From the NCBI GenBank assembly GCA_016210495.1, contig JACQUC010000139.1, positions 17,897 through 81,896 on the forward strand: 64,000 nt of DNA, in the 5' to 3' direction. The position numbers were made by a program, and so were the translations under genes. Each line of letters begins with the position of its first letter. Positions within the stretch are counted from its first letter, which is position 1. The notes under the pieces are model-generated. The model was not told where the DNA came from. It ran no database searches and saw only the letters and a program-made list of their open reading frames with translations. This stretch comes from Chloroflexota bacterium. GTDB lineage: Bacteria; Chloroflexota; FW602-bin22; JACPRP01. Below are positions 1 to 9,100 of the stretch, one piece after another.

Positions 1-473
1 GCCCCTCTCGATGCAGGCGCCGGTTCGCTTGCCGCCGAACCCGCATGGCCCAGTCGAGCGAACTCGGTCAGGATCTTCGCCGCCAGCGCGGGCGTGAGTG
101 CTGCTTCGCCCTTGGCCGCGCGTTGCAGGAGGTTGACAAACGTTTCGCCGTCGACGCTCTTGAGAACGTAGCCCTGCGCCCCGGCCTTCACCGCCTCGAA
201 CAGGTCGTCATCCTCCTCGGAGGCGGTGAGCACCACGACGGGTAGCTCGGGCATCTCTTCCCTTAGCCTCCGTGTGGCCTCCAGACCGTTCATTTCTGGC
301 ATGGCCAGGTCCATCAGCACAAGATCGGGGCGCAGGCGAAGGGCAAGCTCGCAACCCAGCGCGCCGTTAGCCGCCTCGCCGACTACCTCGACCCCTTTGA
401 AGCGCAGCAGACTCCCCAATCCCTCGCGGAACAACCCGTGATCGTCGACCAGTAGCACACGTAGGGTAGTCAT
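1..473 (-). CDS. NarL/FixJ-type response regulator, 3' end outside the window
   Basis: Reading the minus strand from an ATG at 473 gives MTTLRVLLVDDHGLFREGL, a receiver domain. The acidic pocket is VDD near residues 9-11, the phospho-acceptor Asp lies in LVLMDLAMPEMNGLEA, and the conserved Lys is in GYVLKS. About 157 residues are visible, so the receiver is complete but the expected LuxR-type helix-turn-helix is beyond base 1. The gene follows the histidine kinase at 595-2097 on the same strand, about 120 bases downstream, so the two are probably cognate. The receiver closely resembles the regulator at 20070-20711, which suggests duplication. The DNA target cannot be judged. Confidence 0.9.
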   Translation of the reverse strand, partial: MTTLRVLLVDDHGLFREGLGSLLRFKGVEVVGEAANGALGCELALRLRPDLVLMDLAMPEMNGLEATRRLREEMPELPVVVLTASEEDDDLFEAVKAGAQGYVLKSVDGETFVNLLQRAAKGEAALTPALAAKILTEFARLGHAGSAASEPAPASRG

Positions 474-500
474 CTTCCCTCCCCTTGCACGAAGTATGTG

Positions 501-590
501 AACCGCAAAGATCGCAAAGAGCGCAAAGGGAAACGTAGGAAATCTTTGCCTTCTTTGCGCCCTTGGCGTCCTTTGCGGTTGGCATCCACA
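501..590. repeat. Intergenic imperfect palindrome of GCAAAG units
   Basis: The left arm starts AACCGCAAAG and the right arm ends CTTTGCGGTT. Between them the units GCAAAG and CTTTGC recur on the two arms, so the transcript could form a long imperfect hairpin. Its right arm is nearly identical, as reverse complement, to the left arm of the element at 58206-58275. It lies between a kinase gene and its regulator gene and codes for nothing evident. Confidence 0.75.
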
Positions 591-594
591 GGTC

Positions 595-2097
595 TCAGCC
601 CTGGTGGCGTTCTGCTAGTTCGCCGAGCGCCACGGGGATGCCCAGGGCCGGGAGCTCGACGACGATGCGTGTGCCCGACCCGGGGGCGCTGTGGATCGTG
701 AGACGACCGCCGATGCCCTCGGCTCGCTCGCGCATCGTCGCTAGTCCGTACGCTCCAACGCCGGATGCCGCCGCCGGATCGAATCCCTGGCCGTCGTCCT
801 CCACGGTCACCCGCAGCACCAGCCCTGTGCCCGGCAAATCAGCCTGCTCGAGCTTGATGCGCGCGACCTTCGCGCGCGCGTGCTTGCGAACGTTGGCCAG
901 CGCCTCCTGTATGATCCGGAGAAGCTGCACCTCGGCCGTCGGGGCCAGGCTCAGCCTGTCGGCACCGCCGACGATCTCCAGGTCAGCGTGGATCCTGCTC
1001 TGGTGCCGGTAACGCTCGACGTACTCTCTCAGCGATTGTGCCAGGTCGCGATCAGCCCCGATGCCGCTGCGCAGCCCCAGAATGGCCTCCCGCACGTCGG
1101 CGTAGGCCGCCTCAGATACGGACCTGATGCGGCCCAAGCCCTGGCGGACCTCTGCGAGGTCTCCTGTCGCCAGCGCCATCTGCGCCGCTTGCGCGCGGAC
1201 GCCGACAAAGCCCAGCGCCTGCGCCAGGCTATCGTGCAGCTCGCGCGCAATGCGCTCGCGCTCCGCCGTGGCCGCCAGGCTCTCCACCGTCGAATGAAGT
1301 CGCGCGTTCTCCAGGGCCGCTGCCGCCTGCTGGGCGAAAAGCTGGAGCACCTCCTCGTCCTGGGGCGAGAAGGGTACTACGTCGTCACCGGCCGTTTTGT
1401 CTGTCAGGTAGAGGGCGCCCAGCGTGCGACCCTTGGCGACTATCGGCACGCCCAGAAAGGTCGTCATGGGCGGATGGCTGGGCGGAAAGCCGATGGACTC
1501 GGGATGTTTGGAAATGCCGTCGACCCGAATCGGATAACCGGCGGCCATCACCGCCCGCAGCAGGCCCTGGCCGCGCGGCGGCTCGCCAAGCGCCGTGCTC
1601 TCGTCGGAATTCAAGCCCGAGGTAAGAAAGTAGGCGATATCCCGCTCGCCCAATACGGCCGCCGCGCCATAGCGTGCGCCCACCAGCCCGCGCGCCAGGT
1701 CGACGCCTCGCTGGAGCACCGTCTTGGGGCCCAGATCGCTCACCAGCGCGAGCCCGGCCTCGTGGAGCGCACGTAGCTGTGCCGCCTGGCGTTGAGCGGT
1801 TTCGCTGATTGCCCCCAGCTCGCGGTTCTGATTCAAAATCCGCGTCTGCATACGCTCGATTATGCCGAAGATCGTGAAAGAGAAGAACAGTATCGCGACG
1901 GAGACGCCCGCGAGCACGAAAAGGTATCCCGAGAAGGGGTGAAGCAGTTGCGGATAAACGAAGTGCCGGATGTAGTCTACCGCCACTAGAAAGGCAAGCG
2001 GTACCACAACGGTAAGCCACCTGAGGACGCCTAGCGTCAGGGCAGGCCGTGGAATCCAGGTTAGACTAATATGCTCCCGCAGGTGGCCATTAAACAT
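595..2097 (-). CDS. Membrane sensor histidine kinase (GAF, HisKA_3, HATPase)
   Basis: A 500-residue NarX/DegS-type kinase. Two membrane helices (about 25-45 and 55-80) flank a short loop containing DYIRHF, followed by a coiled linker and a GAF domain (about 110-270). The HisKA_3 dimerisation helix carries the phospho-acceptor His288 in ERIARELHDS. The ATPase domain has an N-box (EALANVRKHA) and a G-box (DDGQGFD). The start is supported by GAGGAAG just upstream. The response regulator gene lies directly downstream. The membrane part and the catalytic part both resemble the kinase at 18191-20050, which has two GAF domains where this one has one. The ligand is unknown. The upstream intergenic region holds a 210-base repeat. 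Confidence 0.93.
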   Translation of the reverse strand: MFNGHLREHISLTWIPRPALTLGVLRWLTVVVPLAFLVAVDYIRHFVYPQLLHPFSGYLFVLAGVSVAILFFSFTIFGIIERMQTRILNQNRELGAISETAQRQAAQLRALHEAGLALVSDLGPKTVLQRGVDLARGLVGARYGAAAVLGERDIAYFLTSGLNSDESTALGEPPRGQGLLRAVMAAGYPIRVDGISKHPESIGFPPSHPPMTTFLGVPIVAKGRTLGALYLTDKTAGDDVVPFSPQDEEVLQLFAQQAAAALENARLHSTVESLAATAERERIARELHDSLAQALGFVGVRAQAAQMALATGDLAEVRQGLGRIRSVSEAAYADVREAILGLRSGIGADRDLAQSLREYVERYRHQSRIHADLEIVGGADRLSLAPTAEVQLLRIIQEALANVRKHARAKVARIKLEQADLPGTGLVLRVTVEDDGQGFDPAAASGVGAYGLATMRERAEGIGGRLTIHSAPGSGTRIVVELPALGIPVALGELAERHQG

Positions 2098-2184
2098 CGC
2101 TTCCTCTGAAAGGGGCTCGATTGGTCACGGCCCGGAGCCATCAACCTAAGCAACCGTCATAGCCACGGGGCATTCGACCGTCAC

Positions 2185-2394
2185 AATGTAGGGGCGAACG
2201 GCGTTCGCCCCAACGGTCTCTCGATCTGACCGACACGCCCGTTCAGCAAAACGTCGGTCCGGTGCCCCCTCATCGGTGTACAAGTCGAAGCCTCACACCT
2301 GCGTGCCATCGCCGAGGGCGAACGCCGTTCGCCCCTGCGTTAACCACGTCTTCAGCGGACGTCCTCCAAACCGACGTTGACCTTAAGTTGATGC
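2185..2394 (+). repeat. About 210-base intergenic repeat, copy A
   Basis: This segment aligns over its whole length with the reverse complement of 35330-35542. Both start with AATGTAGGGGCGAACGGCG, pass through GCGAACGCCGTTCGCCCCT in the second half and end at a TTGACCTTA-GTTGATGC block. The palindromic core GGGGCGAACGGCGTTCGCCCC recurs at both ends of each copy. It fills most of the gap between the kinase gene and the diheme cytochrome gene. Matching translated peptides in the two copies are explained by DNA similarity and need not be a gene. It is probably a non-autonomous mobile or REP-type element. Confidence 0.8.
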
Positions 2395-2419
2395 GTATGG
2401 TGCGTGATGAATCACGCCC

Positions 2420-3220
2420 CTACTTCAAACTCGATAGGTATCTCACGATGGTCGTGAGCTCCTCGTCGCTCAGGGGAATCCTGGGCATCACGGCCTTCTC
2501 CATCGCGATCTTCTGCCCGGAGCTCCACGTGTAGTTGGAGCGGTCTACTTTGTCGGGCCCGTATAGCCAGCTCGCAAGATACTGTGCGTCTCGCCAGGCC
2601 CCCACGTGACTCAGGTCCGGGCCGATCACCCCGCCCATGCTCCCCAGCGCGTGGCAGCCCAGACACCCCTTGCCACGCAGCAGTTCCACCGCCTTCTGCT
2701 GCTCCGGCGCGCTCATCGTCGGGTTGGCGGGGGGCTGGCCCTCCATCCTGGGCGCAGGCGCCAGCGCCATCACCTTGTCCCAATCTCCGTGCTGGATGAA
2801 AGCCACTATCTCGTCGATTTCCTGCACCGTCAACGGCCCGCCCTTCTCCTGGCTCCAGGCCGGCATCGCCGTGCGCGAAACCACGGTTCCGTCGTCGGCG
2901 CGGAGAAAACTGGGCACGGTCGTACCCGGACGCCCAAAGCGCACCGTCTCCCGAATCACGTCGCCAGTGCCTTTGAGCTCGTCGGGCTCGCCCTCGCGGA
3001 AGATCGCGCGGTTCAGCGGCGGTCCCACCACGCCCTCGCCTTTTGGCCCGTGGCAAGACATACACACGGTGGCGTAAAGGCGGGTTCCCTTGGTCACCGC
3101 GTCGTCCAGATGCCGCTTTGCCGCGGCCGCCTGGCGCGCCGGCTCCATTGCTATATAGGCGATCGATAGCCCCAACAGGATCAGCGTCAGGACCGCACTA
3201 AGTACCAACTTCTTGCCCAT
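2420..3220 (-). CDS. Membrane-anchored diheme cytochrome c
   Basis: 266 residues with an N-terminal membrane anchor (about 4-24, uncleaved) and two c-type heme sites, CMSCH at residues 53-57 and CLGCH near 186. Met residues in TAMPAW and VMPRIP could be sixth ligands. A GGAGGAG site precedes the ATG. It is the last gene of the bc operon, 13 bases after the Rieske gene, so it probably takes the place of cytochrome c1 and passes electrons from the Rieske protein to soluble or copper carriers. The acceptor is not shown by the sequence; the CydA-like cluster upstream is a candidate. Confidence 0.92.
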   Translation of the reverse strand: MGKKLVLSAVLTLILLGLSIAYIAMEPARQAAAAKRHLDDAVTKGTRLYATVCMSCHGPKGEGVVGPPLNRAIFREGEPDELKGTGDVIRETVRFGRPGTTVPSFLRADDGTVVSRTAMPAWSQEKGGPLTVQEIDEIVAFIQHGDWDKVMALAPAPRMEGQPPANPTMSAPEQQKAVELLRGKGCLGCHALGSMGGVIGPDLSHVGAWRDAQYLASWLYGPDKVDRSNYTWSSGQKIAMEKAVMPRIPLSDEELTTIVRYLSSLK

Positions 3221-3233
3221 TAAGCTCCTCCAA

Positions 3234-3767
3234 TCAGACCTTGACCGCCTGGCTGGGGTCCCAGCGCTCGCGCTGGACTATTTTCCCCGTGTCGACGACG
3301 ACCTTGCCGTCCTCGACGCGCATCTCCATTATGTCGAGTGGTCGTGGCGCCGGACCCGCGACGATCTGCCCGGTGCGCGTGAATATCGACCCGTGGCACG
3401 GACAGTGGAAGATGCCCTGTAGCTTCTCCCCCCCGGGCGTGTTGAACTCCCCGTCTGCGGCCCAGGGCACCGTGCAGCCAAGGTGCGTACACTTCCAGTA
3501 CAATGCCAACAATCCTTCCGGCACGTGCGCAATATAGAACTTGCCGTCCCGCACCTTGGTCACGCTGCCCAGCGGGAAGTCCTCGACTCTGCCCGCCACG
3601 ATCTTGCTGCCAAACGCCCCCACCTTCTGTGGCCAGAAGAAATAGGTGAAAGCCGCGCCCGTGTTTGCCAGTCCAGCGGCTATGCTGCCGAGCACGGCCC
3701 ATCGAAGGAACGCTCGACGGGTAACCTTTTCGTCGTGCCTCCCTCTACTTTCCTGTATCCTGTCCAT
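3234..3767 (-). CDS. qcrA: Rieske [2Fe-2S] protein of a cytochrome bc complex
   Basis: 177 residues. A twin-arginine signal ([12 protein letters not shown]) and one membrane anchor are followed by the Rieske fold with both cluster-binding boxes, [10 protein letters not shown] and CPCHGSIF. These give the two Cys and two His ligands plus the disulfide Cys pair. The ATG at 3767 is preferred over the upstream TTG because GGGGGAG lies six bases before it. It takes electrons from menaquinol at the outer face and hands them to the cytochrome c encoded next. Gene order cytochrome b, subunit IV, Rieske, cytochrome c on one strand indicates one complex. Confidence 0.94.
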   Translation of the reverse strand: MDRIQESRGRHDEKVTRRAFLRWAVLGSIAAGLANTGAAFTYFFWPQKVGAFGSKIVAGRVEDFPLGSVTKVRDGKFYIAHVPEGLLALYWKCTHLGCTVPWAADGEFNTPGGEKLQGIFHCPCHGSIFTRTGQIVAGPAPRPLDIMEMRVEDGKVVVDTGKIVQRERWDPSQAVKV

Positions 3768-3782
3768 CGCATTCTCCCCCAA

Positions 3783-4550
3783 TTACTCGACGTGAGGTGG
3801 GATTTCCCACGGCCAGAACAGCTCCATCCCGGGTCCCCTGAAGGCCGTCCCGATGATCGTCAGCACGATGTAGGTCACAAAGAAGCCGGTGAACAAGGCT
3901 ATCAACACGTCCCGACGCGACGCGCGCCAGATGAGCCGCACCAGTGCCACCAGCATCACTGGCAGCACGATCATCACCACGACCGGCACGATCCACCCCG
4001 CGATATCCGGTCCGTAAGGCACCCCTGTTAGCAGCCGCTTTACGCCCACAAAATGGTCGAACAGGATCAGCGCCGGTAGCACGGCGGCGGTGAAGACGGT
4101 CGAGAACACGGCGATGACTAGCCCCTGGCGGGAGGTGAACCATCGGCCGGGGTCCTCCACGGCGTCGTCCAGGTACGGCAGCGCCATCAAGGCCACCACC
4201 GCCAGCCCCGGCACGATCACCCCCGCCAGCGCCGGGTCCATGTGCAGCAGCAGCTCCTGCAAGTTGAGAAAGTACCACGGCGCCTTGGCCGGATTGGGCG
4301 TCTTATCGGGATTGGCCAGTGCCACCAGTGGTGCGTTTACCAGCCACGAGGTCACGAATAGGCCGATGCCAAAAATCGCCGCCGCCAGGAACTCCAGCAC
4401 CACCAGGTGCGGCCACACCGGCACCGCGTTCTCGGGGTCTTTGTCGATGGTGGCCACCACCTCTTTCCTCACTACGGCCAAGAGACGGTGGACCTTCTGC
4501 TCCTTGCCGCGGGCTTCCGCCTGTCGCGGGCCGGCAACGTTCAATTGCAT
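3783..4550 (-). CDS. Cytochrome b C-terminal half / subunit IV-like protein
   Basis: 255 residues, mostly hydrophobic, with at least five predicted helices. The segment PNPAKAPWYFLNLQELL matches the P-E-W-Y-F quinol-site region of cytochrome b C-terminal domains and b6f subunit IV, here with A-P-W-Y-F in place of P-E-W-Y-F. The ATG at 4550 has a strong GGAGGAG site; an ATG 18 bases upstream lies within that site. With the preceding gene it forms a split cytochrome b, as in b6f and Gram-positive type complexes. The Glu-to-Ala change in the PEWY position is unusual and could alter quinol oxidation. Confidence 0.88.
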   Translation of the reverse strand: MQLNVAGPRQAEARGKEQKVHRLLAVVRKEVVATIDKDPENAVPVWPHLVVLEFLAAAIFGIGLFVTSWLVNAPLVALANPDKTPNPAKAPWYFLNLQELLLHMDPALAGVIVPGLAVVALMALPYLDDAVEDPGRWFTSRQGLVIAVFSTVFTAAVLPALILFDHFVGVKRLLTGVPYGPDIAGWIVPVVVMIVLPVMLVALVRLIWRASRRDVLIALFTGFFVTYIVLTIIGTAFRGPGMELFWPWEIPPHVE

Positions 4551-4572
4551 CTGACTCCTCCTCTCCATTCGC

Positions 4573-5307
4573 TCATAGCGGCCCCGAGAAACCGTCTTTG
4601 CGCACCCTCCAGAAGTGCAGGGCCATCAAGACGGCGGCCAGCAGCGGAAAACCGATGACGTGCAGCGTATAGAACCTGATCAGGGCGTTCTGGCCAACCT
4701 CATAGCCACCCAGCATCAGGAACCGCACGAACTTGCCCGCCATAGGAGCCGCGCCGCCCATATTTGTGCCCACCGTGATGGCCCAGAAGGCAAGCTGGTC
4801 CCACGGCAGCAGATAGCCGGTAAAGCTCAGCAGCAGGGTGACGACCAGCAGCACCACACCCACTACCCAGTTGAACTCGCGCGGCGGCTTGTACGCCCGC
4901 GTGTAGAACACCCGTGCCATGTGCAACAGCACCGTGATGACCATCCCGTGAGCCGCCCAGCGGTGCACATTGCGGAGCAGCATTCCCAGATTGACGCTCG
5001 TCTCCAGGTCCTTGATGTTGTTGTAAGCCTGATCCACCGAGGGCACGTAGTAGAACATCAGCAGTACCCCACTTAGTGTGAGCGCCAGGAAGAACAGGAA
5101 CGAGATGCCGCCCAGGCAGAAGCTGTAGCTAACCCGCAAGGCCGAGCGACGCACGCTCGTCGGGTGCAGGTGCAGAAAAACGTTGCTCATCACAGCCAGG
5201 GACTGCGTTCGGGCCGTCTCGGGCCAGGCGTGCCGGAACACAGATCGCCACACGCGGCTCGTCTTCAACGCGTCCGTCACGCCGGCCATCGAGTATCTTG
5301 AGATCAT
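4573..5307 (-). CDS. qcrB: Cytochrome b N-terminal domain protein (diheme b subunit)
   Basis: 244 residues with four main membrane helices. Heme-ligand histidines are in [20 protein letters not shown] and in the last helices (TLHVIGFPL and LMALHFW). The motif [13 protein letters not shown] is typical of the quinol-oxidation side of cytochrome b. The gene starts inside the end of the oxidoreductase gene (ATGA overlap at 5304-5307), which implies translational coupling. It carries the two b hemes; the following gene gives the C-terminal half. Confidence 0.94.
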   Translation of the reverse strand: MISRYSMAGVTDALKTSRVWRSVFRHAWPETARTQSLAVMSNVFLHLHPTSVRRSALRVSYSFCLGGISFLFFLALTLSGVLLMFYYVPSVDQAYNNIKDLETSVNLGMLLRNVHRWAAHGMVITVLLHMARVFYTRAYKPPREFNWVVGVVLLVVTLLLSFTGYLLPWDQLAFWAITVGTNMGGAAPMAGKFVRFLMLGGYEVGQNALIRFYTLHVIGFPLLAAVLMALHFWRVRKDGFSGPL

Positions 5308-7112
5308 TTGTGGCTCCTTCCGTTAGGATTCACGACGACGTTGCTGCCGATGGACGCGCCGTCTCGCCAGCGAGAGATGTACCACCGCTGGTCGGGGTCC
5401 TCCATCTCGAAGCGTGTCATAGAGATGGCCTTGGTGGGGCAGCGCTGCACGCAAAGGCCGCATCTGATGCACTTGTCTTCGTCCAGCGCCATCACCATCG
5501 CGTCCTCCAGGGACGGGTCTTCCTCCGCCAGATCGGCCAGGCCCTCTTCGCCGTCGACGTCGGCCAGCGGCACCATCTTGATCAGGCGATGCGGGCACAC
5601 GTCCACGCAGCCGTTACACAGGGTGCAACGCTCGCCGTCGATGGCGATATTGTACTGGCACTGCAAGCAGCGGGTTGCCTCGGCCATCGCCTGCTGCGGT
5701 GTGTAGCCTAGCTCGACCTCGCGCTCCAGGCTGTTCCTCAGCTCACGGGCCAGGGTGGGCATGCGCTGCTTGGCGATCTTATCGTACTCGGTGCTGCGGC
5801 CAAACGACTGGCCTACGCCGCAAAGGGAGGCCCTCGGCTGTGGCTTCTCGGCGCCACTGAGGTAGCGATCGATGGACAGGGCCGCCTTGCGCCCGTCGGC
5901 GATGACCTCGATGACGTCGCGCGGCCCGGTGATGAAGTCGCCCACCGCGAACACGCCGGACACACTGCTCATAAACGTGGTCGGATCGACGGCCAACCGG
6001 TCCCAGCGTGACATTTCCAGACCGGCCTCGAGGGGCAGAAACGAGGTGTCCGGGGCCTGGCTCACGGCCGGAATCAACGTATCGATCTGAAGGGTGAACT
6101 CCGAGCCCCGGATGGGGACGGGGCGCCGGCGCCCACCGGCGTCGGGCTCCCCCAGCTCATTGCGCAGGCATTCCAACGAGCTAACCGTGCGGCCGTCCAC
6201 CGTGTGCACCCGTACGGGCGCCACCAGATACTGGATCTCCACGCCTTCTTCCTCGGCCTCCTCGATCTCCTCGGCGGTGATGGTCATCTCCGCCGCCGTG
6301 CGGCGATACAGCATATATACCTTGGAGGCGCCAATGCGCACGGCCGAGCGAACGCAGTCGATGGCTGTGTGGCCGCCGCCGATGACGACTACGCGCTTAC
6401 CTTGCAGGGAGAAATCGGGTTCGATATTCACCCGGCGCATAAACGTCACGCCGTGTATCACGCCGTCCAGGGCCTCGCCCGGGATGCCCAGCTTCTCCGG
6501 CTTGTGGGCGCCGGCGGCGATCAGCACCACGTCGTACTGCCGGCGCAGGTCTTCCAATCCGATGTCTTTGCCCACCGGCGTGTTCAGCCGCACGTCGACC
6601 CCTAGGTCCTCGAGCTCCTTGACGGCGTCGTAGACCACAGGGCGAGGCAGGCGATAGGCCGGGATGCCGACCACGAGCATGCCCCCGACGTAGGGCAGGG
6701 CCTCGTAGACGGTGACGCCGTAGCCCATGATGGCCAGATCGTGGGCAGCGGCCATACCCGCCGGGCCGGCGCCGACGACGGCGACGGTCTCCCGACGCCG
6801 TGGCCTTTGAGGGCGGTGCCGCTGCTTGCTGTCGGCGAAATCGGCCGCCGCGCGCTTTAGAAAGCAGATGGACACGGGCGCGCCGACGCGTCCCAGCCGG
6901 CAGGCCGATTCGCAGCGGCGTGTACAGATGCGCCCGAGAATCTCGGGAAACAGATTGGCCTGGCGATTCAGGGCATAGGCCTCGTCGAAGCGCCCCTGGG
7001 CAATGAGCCCGACGTACCCGGAGACGTCCGTGTGTACGGGGCAGGCGTTCTGGCAGGGAATATTCTCGCGAAACCATTCGATGTCGGGGATTTTGACCTG
7101 GATGTTTTTCAC
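5304..7112 (-). CDS. GltD-like FAD/NAD(P) oxidoreductase with Fe-S and ferredoxin domains
   Basis: 602 residues. The N-terminus (1-100) is a Fer4_20-like cysteine domain ([13 protein letters not shown] and [12 protein letters not shown]). Next come an FAD-binding fold ([13 protein letters not shown]) and an NAD(P)-binding fold ([13 protein letters not shown]). The C-terminus has two 4Fe-4S motifs, [13 protein letters not shown] and [13 protein letters not shown], and a Cys pair in CLQCQ. Such proteins move electrons between NAD(P)H and ferredoxin or partner subunits. Its place inside the bc operon, overlapping the cytochrome b start, suggests it feeds the quinone/bc system or works against it. 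That role is inference. It is not a glutamate synthase subunit, since no GltB is nearby. Confidence 0.9.
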   Translation of the reverse strand: MKNIQVKIPDIEWFRENIPCQNACPVHTDVSGYVGLIAQGRFDEAYALNRQANLFPEILGRICTRRCESACRLGRVGAPVSICFLKRAAADFADSKQRHRPQRPRRRETVAVVGAGPAGMAAAHDLAIMGYGVTVYEALPYVGGMLVVGIPAYRLPRPVVYDAVKELEDLGVDVRLNTPVGKDIGLEDLRRQYDVVLIAAGAHKPEKLGIPGEALDGVIHGVTFMRRVNIEPDFSLQGKRVVVIGGGHTAIDCVRSAVRIGASKVYMLYRRTAAEMTITAEEIEEAEEEGVEIQYLVAPVRVHTVDGRTVSSLECLRNELGEPDAGGRRRPVPIRGSEFTLQIDTLIPAVSQAPDTSFLPLEAGLEMSRWDRLAVDPTTFMSSVSGVFAVGDFITGPRDVIEVIADGRKAALSIDRYLSGAEKPQPRASLCGVGQSFGRSTEYDKIAKQRMPTLARELRNSLEREVELGYTPQQAMAEATRCLQCQYNIAIDGERCTLCNGCVDVCPHRLIKMVPLADVDGEEGLADLAEEDPSLEDAMVMALDEDKCIRCGLCVQRCPTKAISMTRFEMEDPDQRWYISRWRDGASIGSNVVVNPNGRSHK

Positions 7113-7121
7113 GGCCTCACC

Positions 7122-7220
7122 TTAGTAGCCCGTCCAACGCTGCACCACCAGCACTGCCGCCAGACAGAGGATCACCATCGCGAAAACGACTACCAGCTCG
7201 AGAGTTTCACCAACTACCAC
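7122..7220 (-). CDS. 32-residue single-span membrane peptide of the bc operon
   Basis: A GTG at 7220 opens a frame ending in TAA at 7122. The peptide begins VVVGETLELVVVF and ends VVQRWTGY, with one unbroken hydrophobic helix of about 20 residues and a short charged tail. AGGAGGG, seven bases upstream, lies in the last codons of the Rrf2 gene, so translation is probably coupled. The oxidoreductase gene starts only 9 bases downstream. Tiny single-helix subunits are common in respiratory complexes. I recognise no family, so the role as a subunit or assembly factor is inference. Confidence 0.6.
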   Translation of the reverse strand: MVVGETLELVVVFAMVILCLAAVLVVQRWTGY

Positions 7221-7223
7221 GTC

Positions 7224-7631
7224 TCACCCTCCTGGAACAGCGGACAACACAAGGTCCGCCACGCTGATATTCTCCAGCTCTCTTACGAGCAGTTTTTGGA
7301 GCCCTCTCCAAATCGCCGGCGTACGGCAGTCGGTCGTGTGGGGGCAGTGCCCCACCCAGACCAGACACGGATCGCGCACGAGAGATCCCTGCGCGGCCTC
7401 GATAACATCCCGCAGGCTTATCTGCTCGGCCGGACGAGCCAGCCGGACGCCGCCGTGGGGCCCACGCACTGTCTGCACCATGCCCGCACGCGCGAGACTT
7501 TGCACCACCTTCGTCAGGTACGCTTCGGGAATGCTCTGGCGGGACGCGATATCCCTGACGGGGGCCGCCTGTACTCTCGCCAGGTCGAGCATCATCCTCA
7601 GGGCGTAATCGCCCGCTCGGCTAAGCTGCAT
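7224..7631 (-). CDS. Rrf2-family transcriptional regulator with Fe-S cysteines
   Basis: 135 residues. The winged helix begins MQLSRAGDYALRMMLDLAR and contains the recognition region IPEAYLTKVVQSL and wing GPHGGVRLARP, all typical of Rrf2/IscR proteins. Three cysteines lie in DPCLVWVGHCPHTTDC, the usual place for a redox-sensing Fe-S cluster. It is the first gene of the bc operon on the minus strand, so it may regulate this operon in response to oxygen, NO or Fe-S status. That is inference from family and position. No clear operator was identified in the 212-base upstream gap. Confidence 0.92.
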   Translation of the reverse strand: MQLSRAGDYALRMMLDLARVQAAPVRDIASRQSIPEAYLTKVVQSLARAGMVQTVRGPHGGVRLARPAEQISLRDVIEAAQGSLVRDPCLVWVGHCPHTTDCRTPAIWRGLQKLLVRELENISVADLVLSAVPGG

Positions 7632-7843
7632 GCCTCACCTACCTCGACGCGGAGGGGCTCCCAGGCTAGCTAGTTAGAGTGCGAAAAAGACCGGTCCGCG
7701 CACACCAAGAATTGTGGCTAATCCTAACCAATATTACCCACAAAGTCTACAATAAGTCGTGGGGAAAACTTGCTAAATGGGGGTATTTATTGCGATGTTT
7801 TACCAGCATCTCAGCCCAGCTGGACGCACCCATCTCGGCCTGC

Positions 7844-9100
7844 CTAACGGCGGAATGGCAGGATCGACCGAGCCATAGGCCGTTTGCTCTTGACTTCCTC
7901 GAGAATCTGGATGGTAACTTCTGTGTAGCCCTGCTTCCGGGCGTAGGTTTCCACATAGGCCATCACCCGCTGCCGAATGAAGCCCGGTACCCGCTCGATG
8001 CGATCGCGAGCATCATCCTGCCACCGGGGGCCGCTGGATGGGTAGGCACCGCTTCCATTGACAGGCTGATGCGTGCACCAGGGGTCTTCCTCCAAGTAGC
8101 TCCCAGAAACCCCGTAGGCCCGAGCTCGACATCCTCGACAACTGCGAGAGAATGTACATGCACCACACCGTCCCCGCCACTTCCCCTCTCTCAGATCCCT
8201 CAGCACTGCAGAATCCCGCCAGACCTGGGCAAGCTCCTGCTGGCAAAGGTCTCCCACTACGATTGGAAGGAAGGGGCAGGGAGTGACCTTTCCCTCCGGT
8301 GACAGCCGTAGGTAATCGTTGCCCGCCATGCAGCCCACGGGCAGCTCACCGCCCGGATTGCCCGCCTCCGCCATGATACGGGTGAAGTGCGGAGCGCATC
8401 TCGCTCTAACCCTAAGCCCCGTGAAACGCTTTTGAAGATCGGCCAAGGTAGCCAAAGCTTGTTCGTACTCGTGGGGGGTGACATCGGTTAGGCTCTCTCC
8501 CCGCCCGGTGCAGACTAGGAAGAAGAGGTTGAAAGCCATCGCTCCCAATCGAGCGGAGAGCTCCACCACGTCGCGAACGTAGGCCAAGTTGTCCCTTGCG
8601 AGAGTGGTCTGAATTTGGCAGGGAAGCCCAAGGTCTCGACAAGCTTCGACCGCCCTAACCGCCTTCTGCCAGGCGCCCTTGTTTCCTCGAAAGGCATCGT
8701 GGTAGGCGGGGTCCGGAGAGTCCAAGCTGATGCCAATGCCGGCAAGGCCACAAGTTGCAAGCTCCGCCAAGGTCCTGTCTTCCAGCAGTGTGCCATTGGT
8801 GCCTAGCACAGGCACCAACCTTCGGCTAGCCGCACGACGCACCAGGTCGGGGAGGTCACGCCGCAGCAAGGGCTCGCCACCAGAGAAGACCACCATCGCC
8901 CCGGGGGAAAGTCCGGCTAGCTGGTCCACTACCCCGAGCGCGTCTTCCTCCGACAATTCTTCCTCCACCGGCGTGGCGCTGGCGTCAATGTAGCAGTGTG
9001 GGCAGCGCAGGTTACACTGCCGGGTAAGATTCCAACTTACCAGCGAGGGGCCGGGGGGACTTTCCATCAAGTCCAACGCCGACGAGCTTCTTTCCATCAT
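7844..9100 (-). CDS. Radical SAM/SPASM protein with C-terminal PCP_red-like domain
   Basis: 418 residues. The radical SAM cluster motif CNLRCPHC is near residue 28, followed by the GGEPL motif and the usual barrel. A SPASM-like C-terminal region binds further clusters (CMAGNDYL, CPFLP, CGACTFSRSCRGCRA). The arrangement recalls the NirJ/AhbD group of heme-modifying enzymes. The last 65 residues (WQDDARDRIERVPGFIRQRV) resemble the small PCP_red domain also found on protochlorophyllide reductase subunits. It overlaps the preceding UspA-like gene by four bases. A heme or tetrapyrrole modification role for the adjacent oxidase cluster is plausible but not proven. Confidence 0.85.
   Translation of the reverse strand: MMERSSSALDLMESPPGPSLVSWNLTRQCNLRCPHCYIDASATPVEEELSEEDALGVVDQLAGLSPGAMVVFSGGEPLLRRDLPDLVRRAASRRLVPVLGTNGTLLEDRTLAELATCGLAGIGISLDSPDPAYHDAFRGNKGAWQKAVRAVEACRDLGLPCQIQTTLARDNLAYVRDVVELSARLGAMAFNLFFLVCTGRGESLTDVTPHEYEQALATLADLQKRFTGLRVRARCAPHFTRIMAEAGNPGGELPVGCMAGNDYLRLSPEGKVTPCPFLPIVVGDLCQQELAQVWRDSAVLRDLREGKWRGRCGACTFSRSCRGCRARAYGVSGSYLEEDPWCTHQPVNGSGAYPSSGPRWQDDARDRIERVPGFIRQRVMAYVETYARKQGYTEVTIQILEEVKSKRPMARSILPFRR

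Noticed and set aside
880..1776. 298-codon plus-strand frame
   Set aside because: Antisense to a histidine kinase with complete catalytic motifs.
2262..2534. Matching translated peptides in the two 210-base repeats (also 35220-35480, minus strand)
   Set aside because: The similarity follows from the DNA repeat. The frames lack ribosome sites and run into the neighbouring genes, so a protein is not supported.
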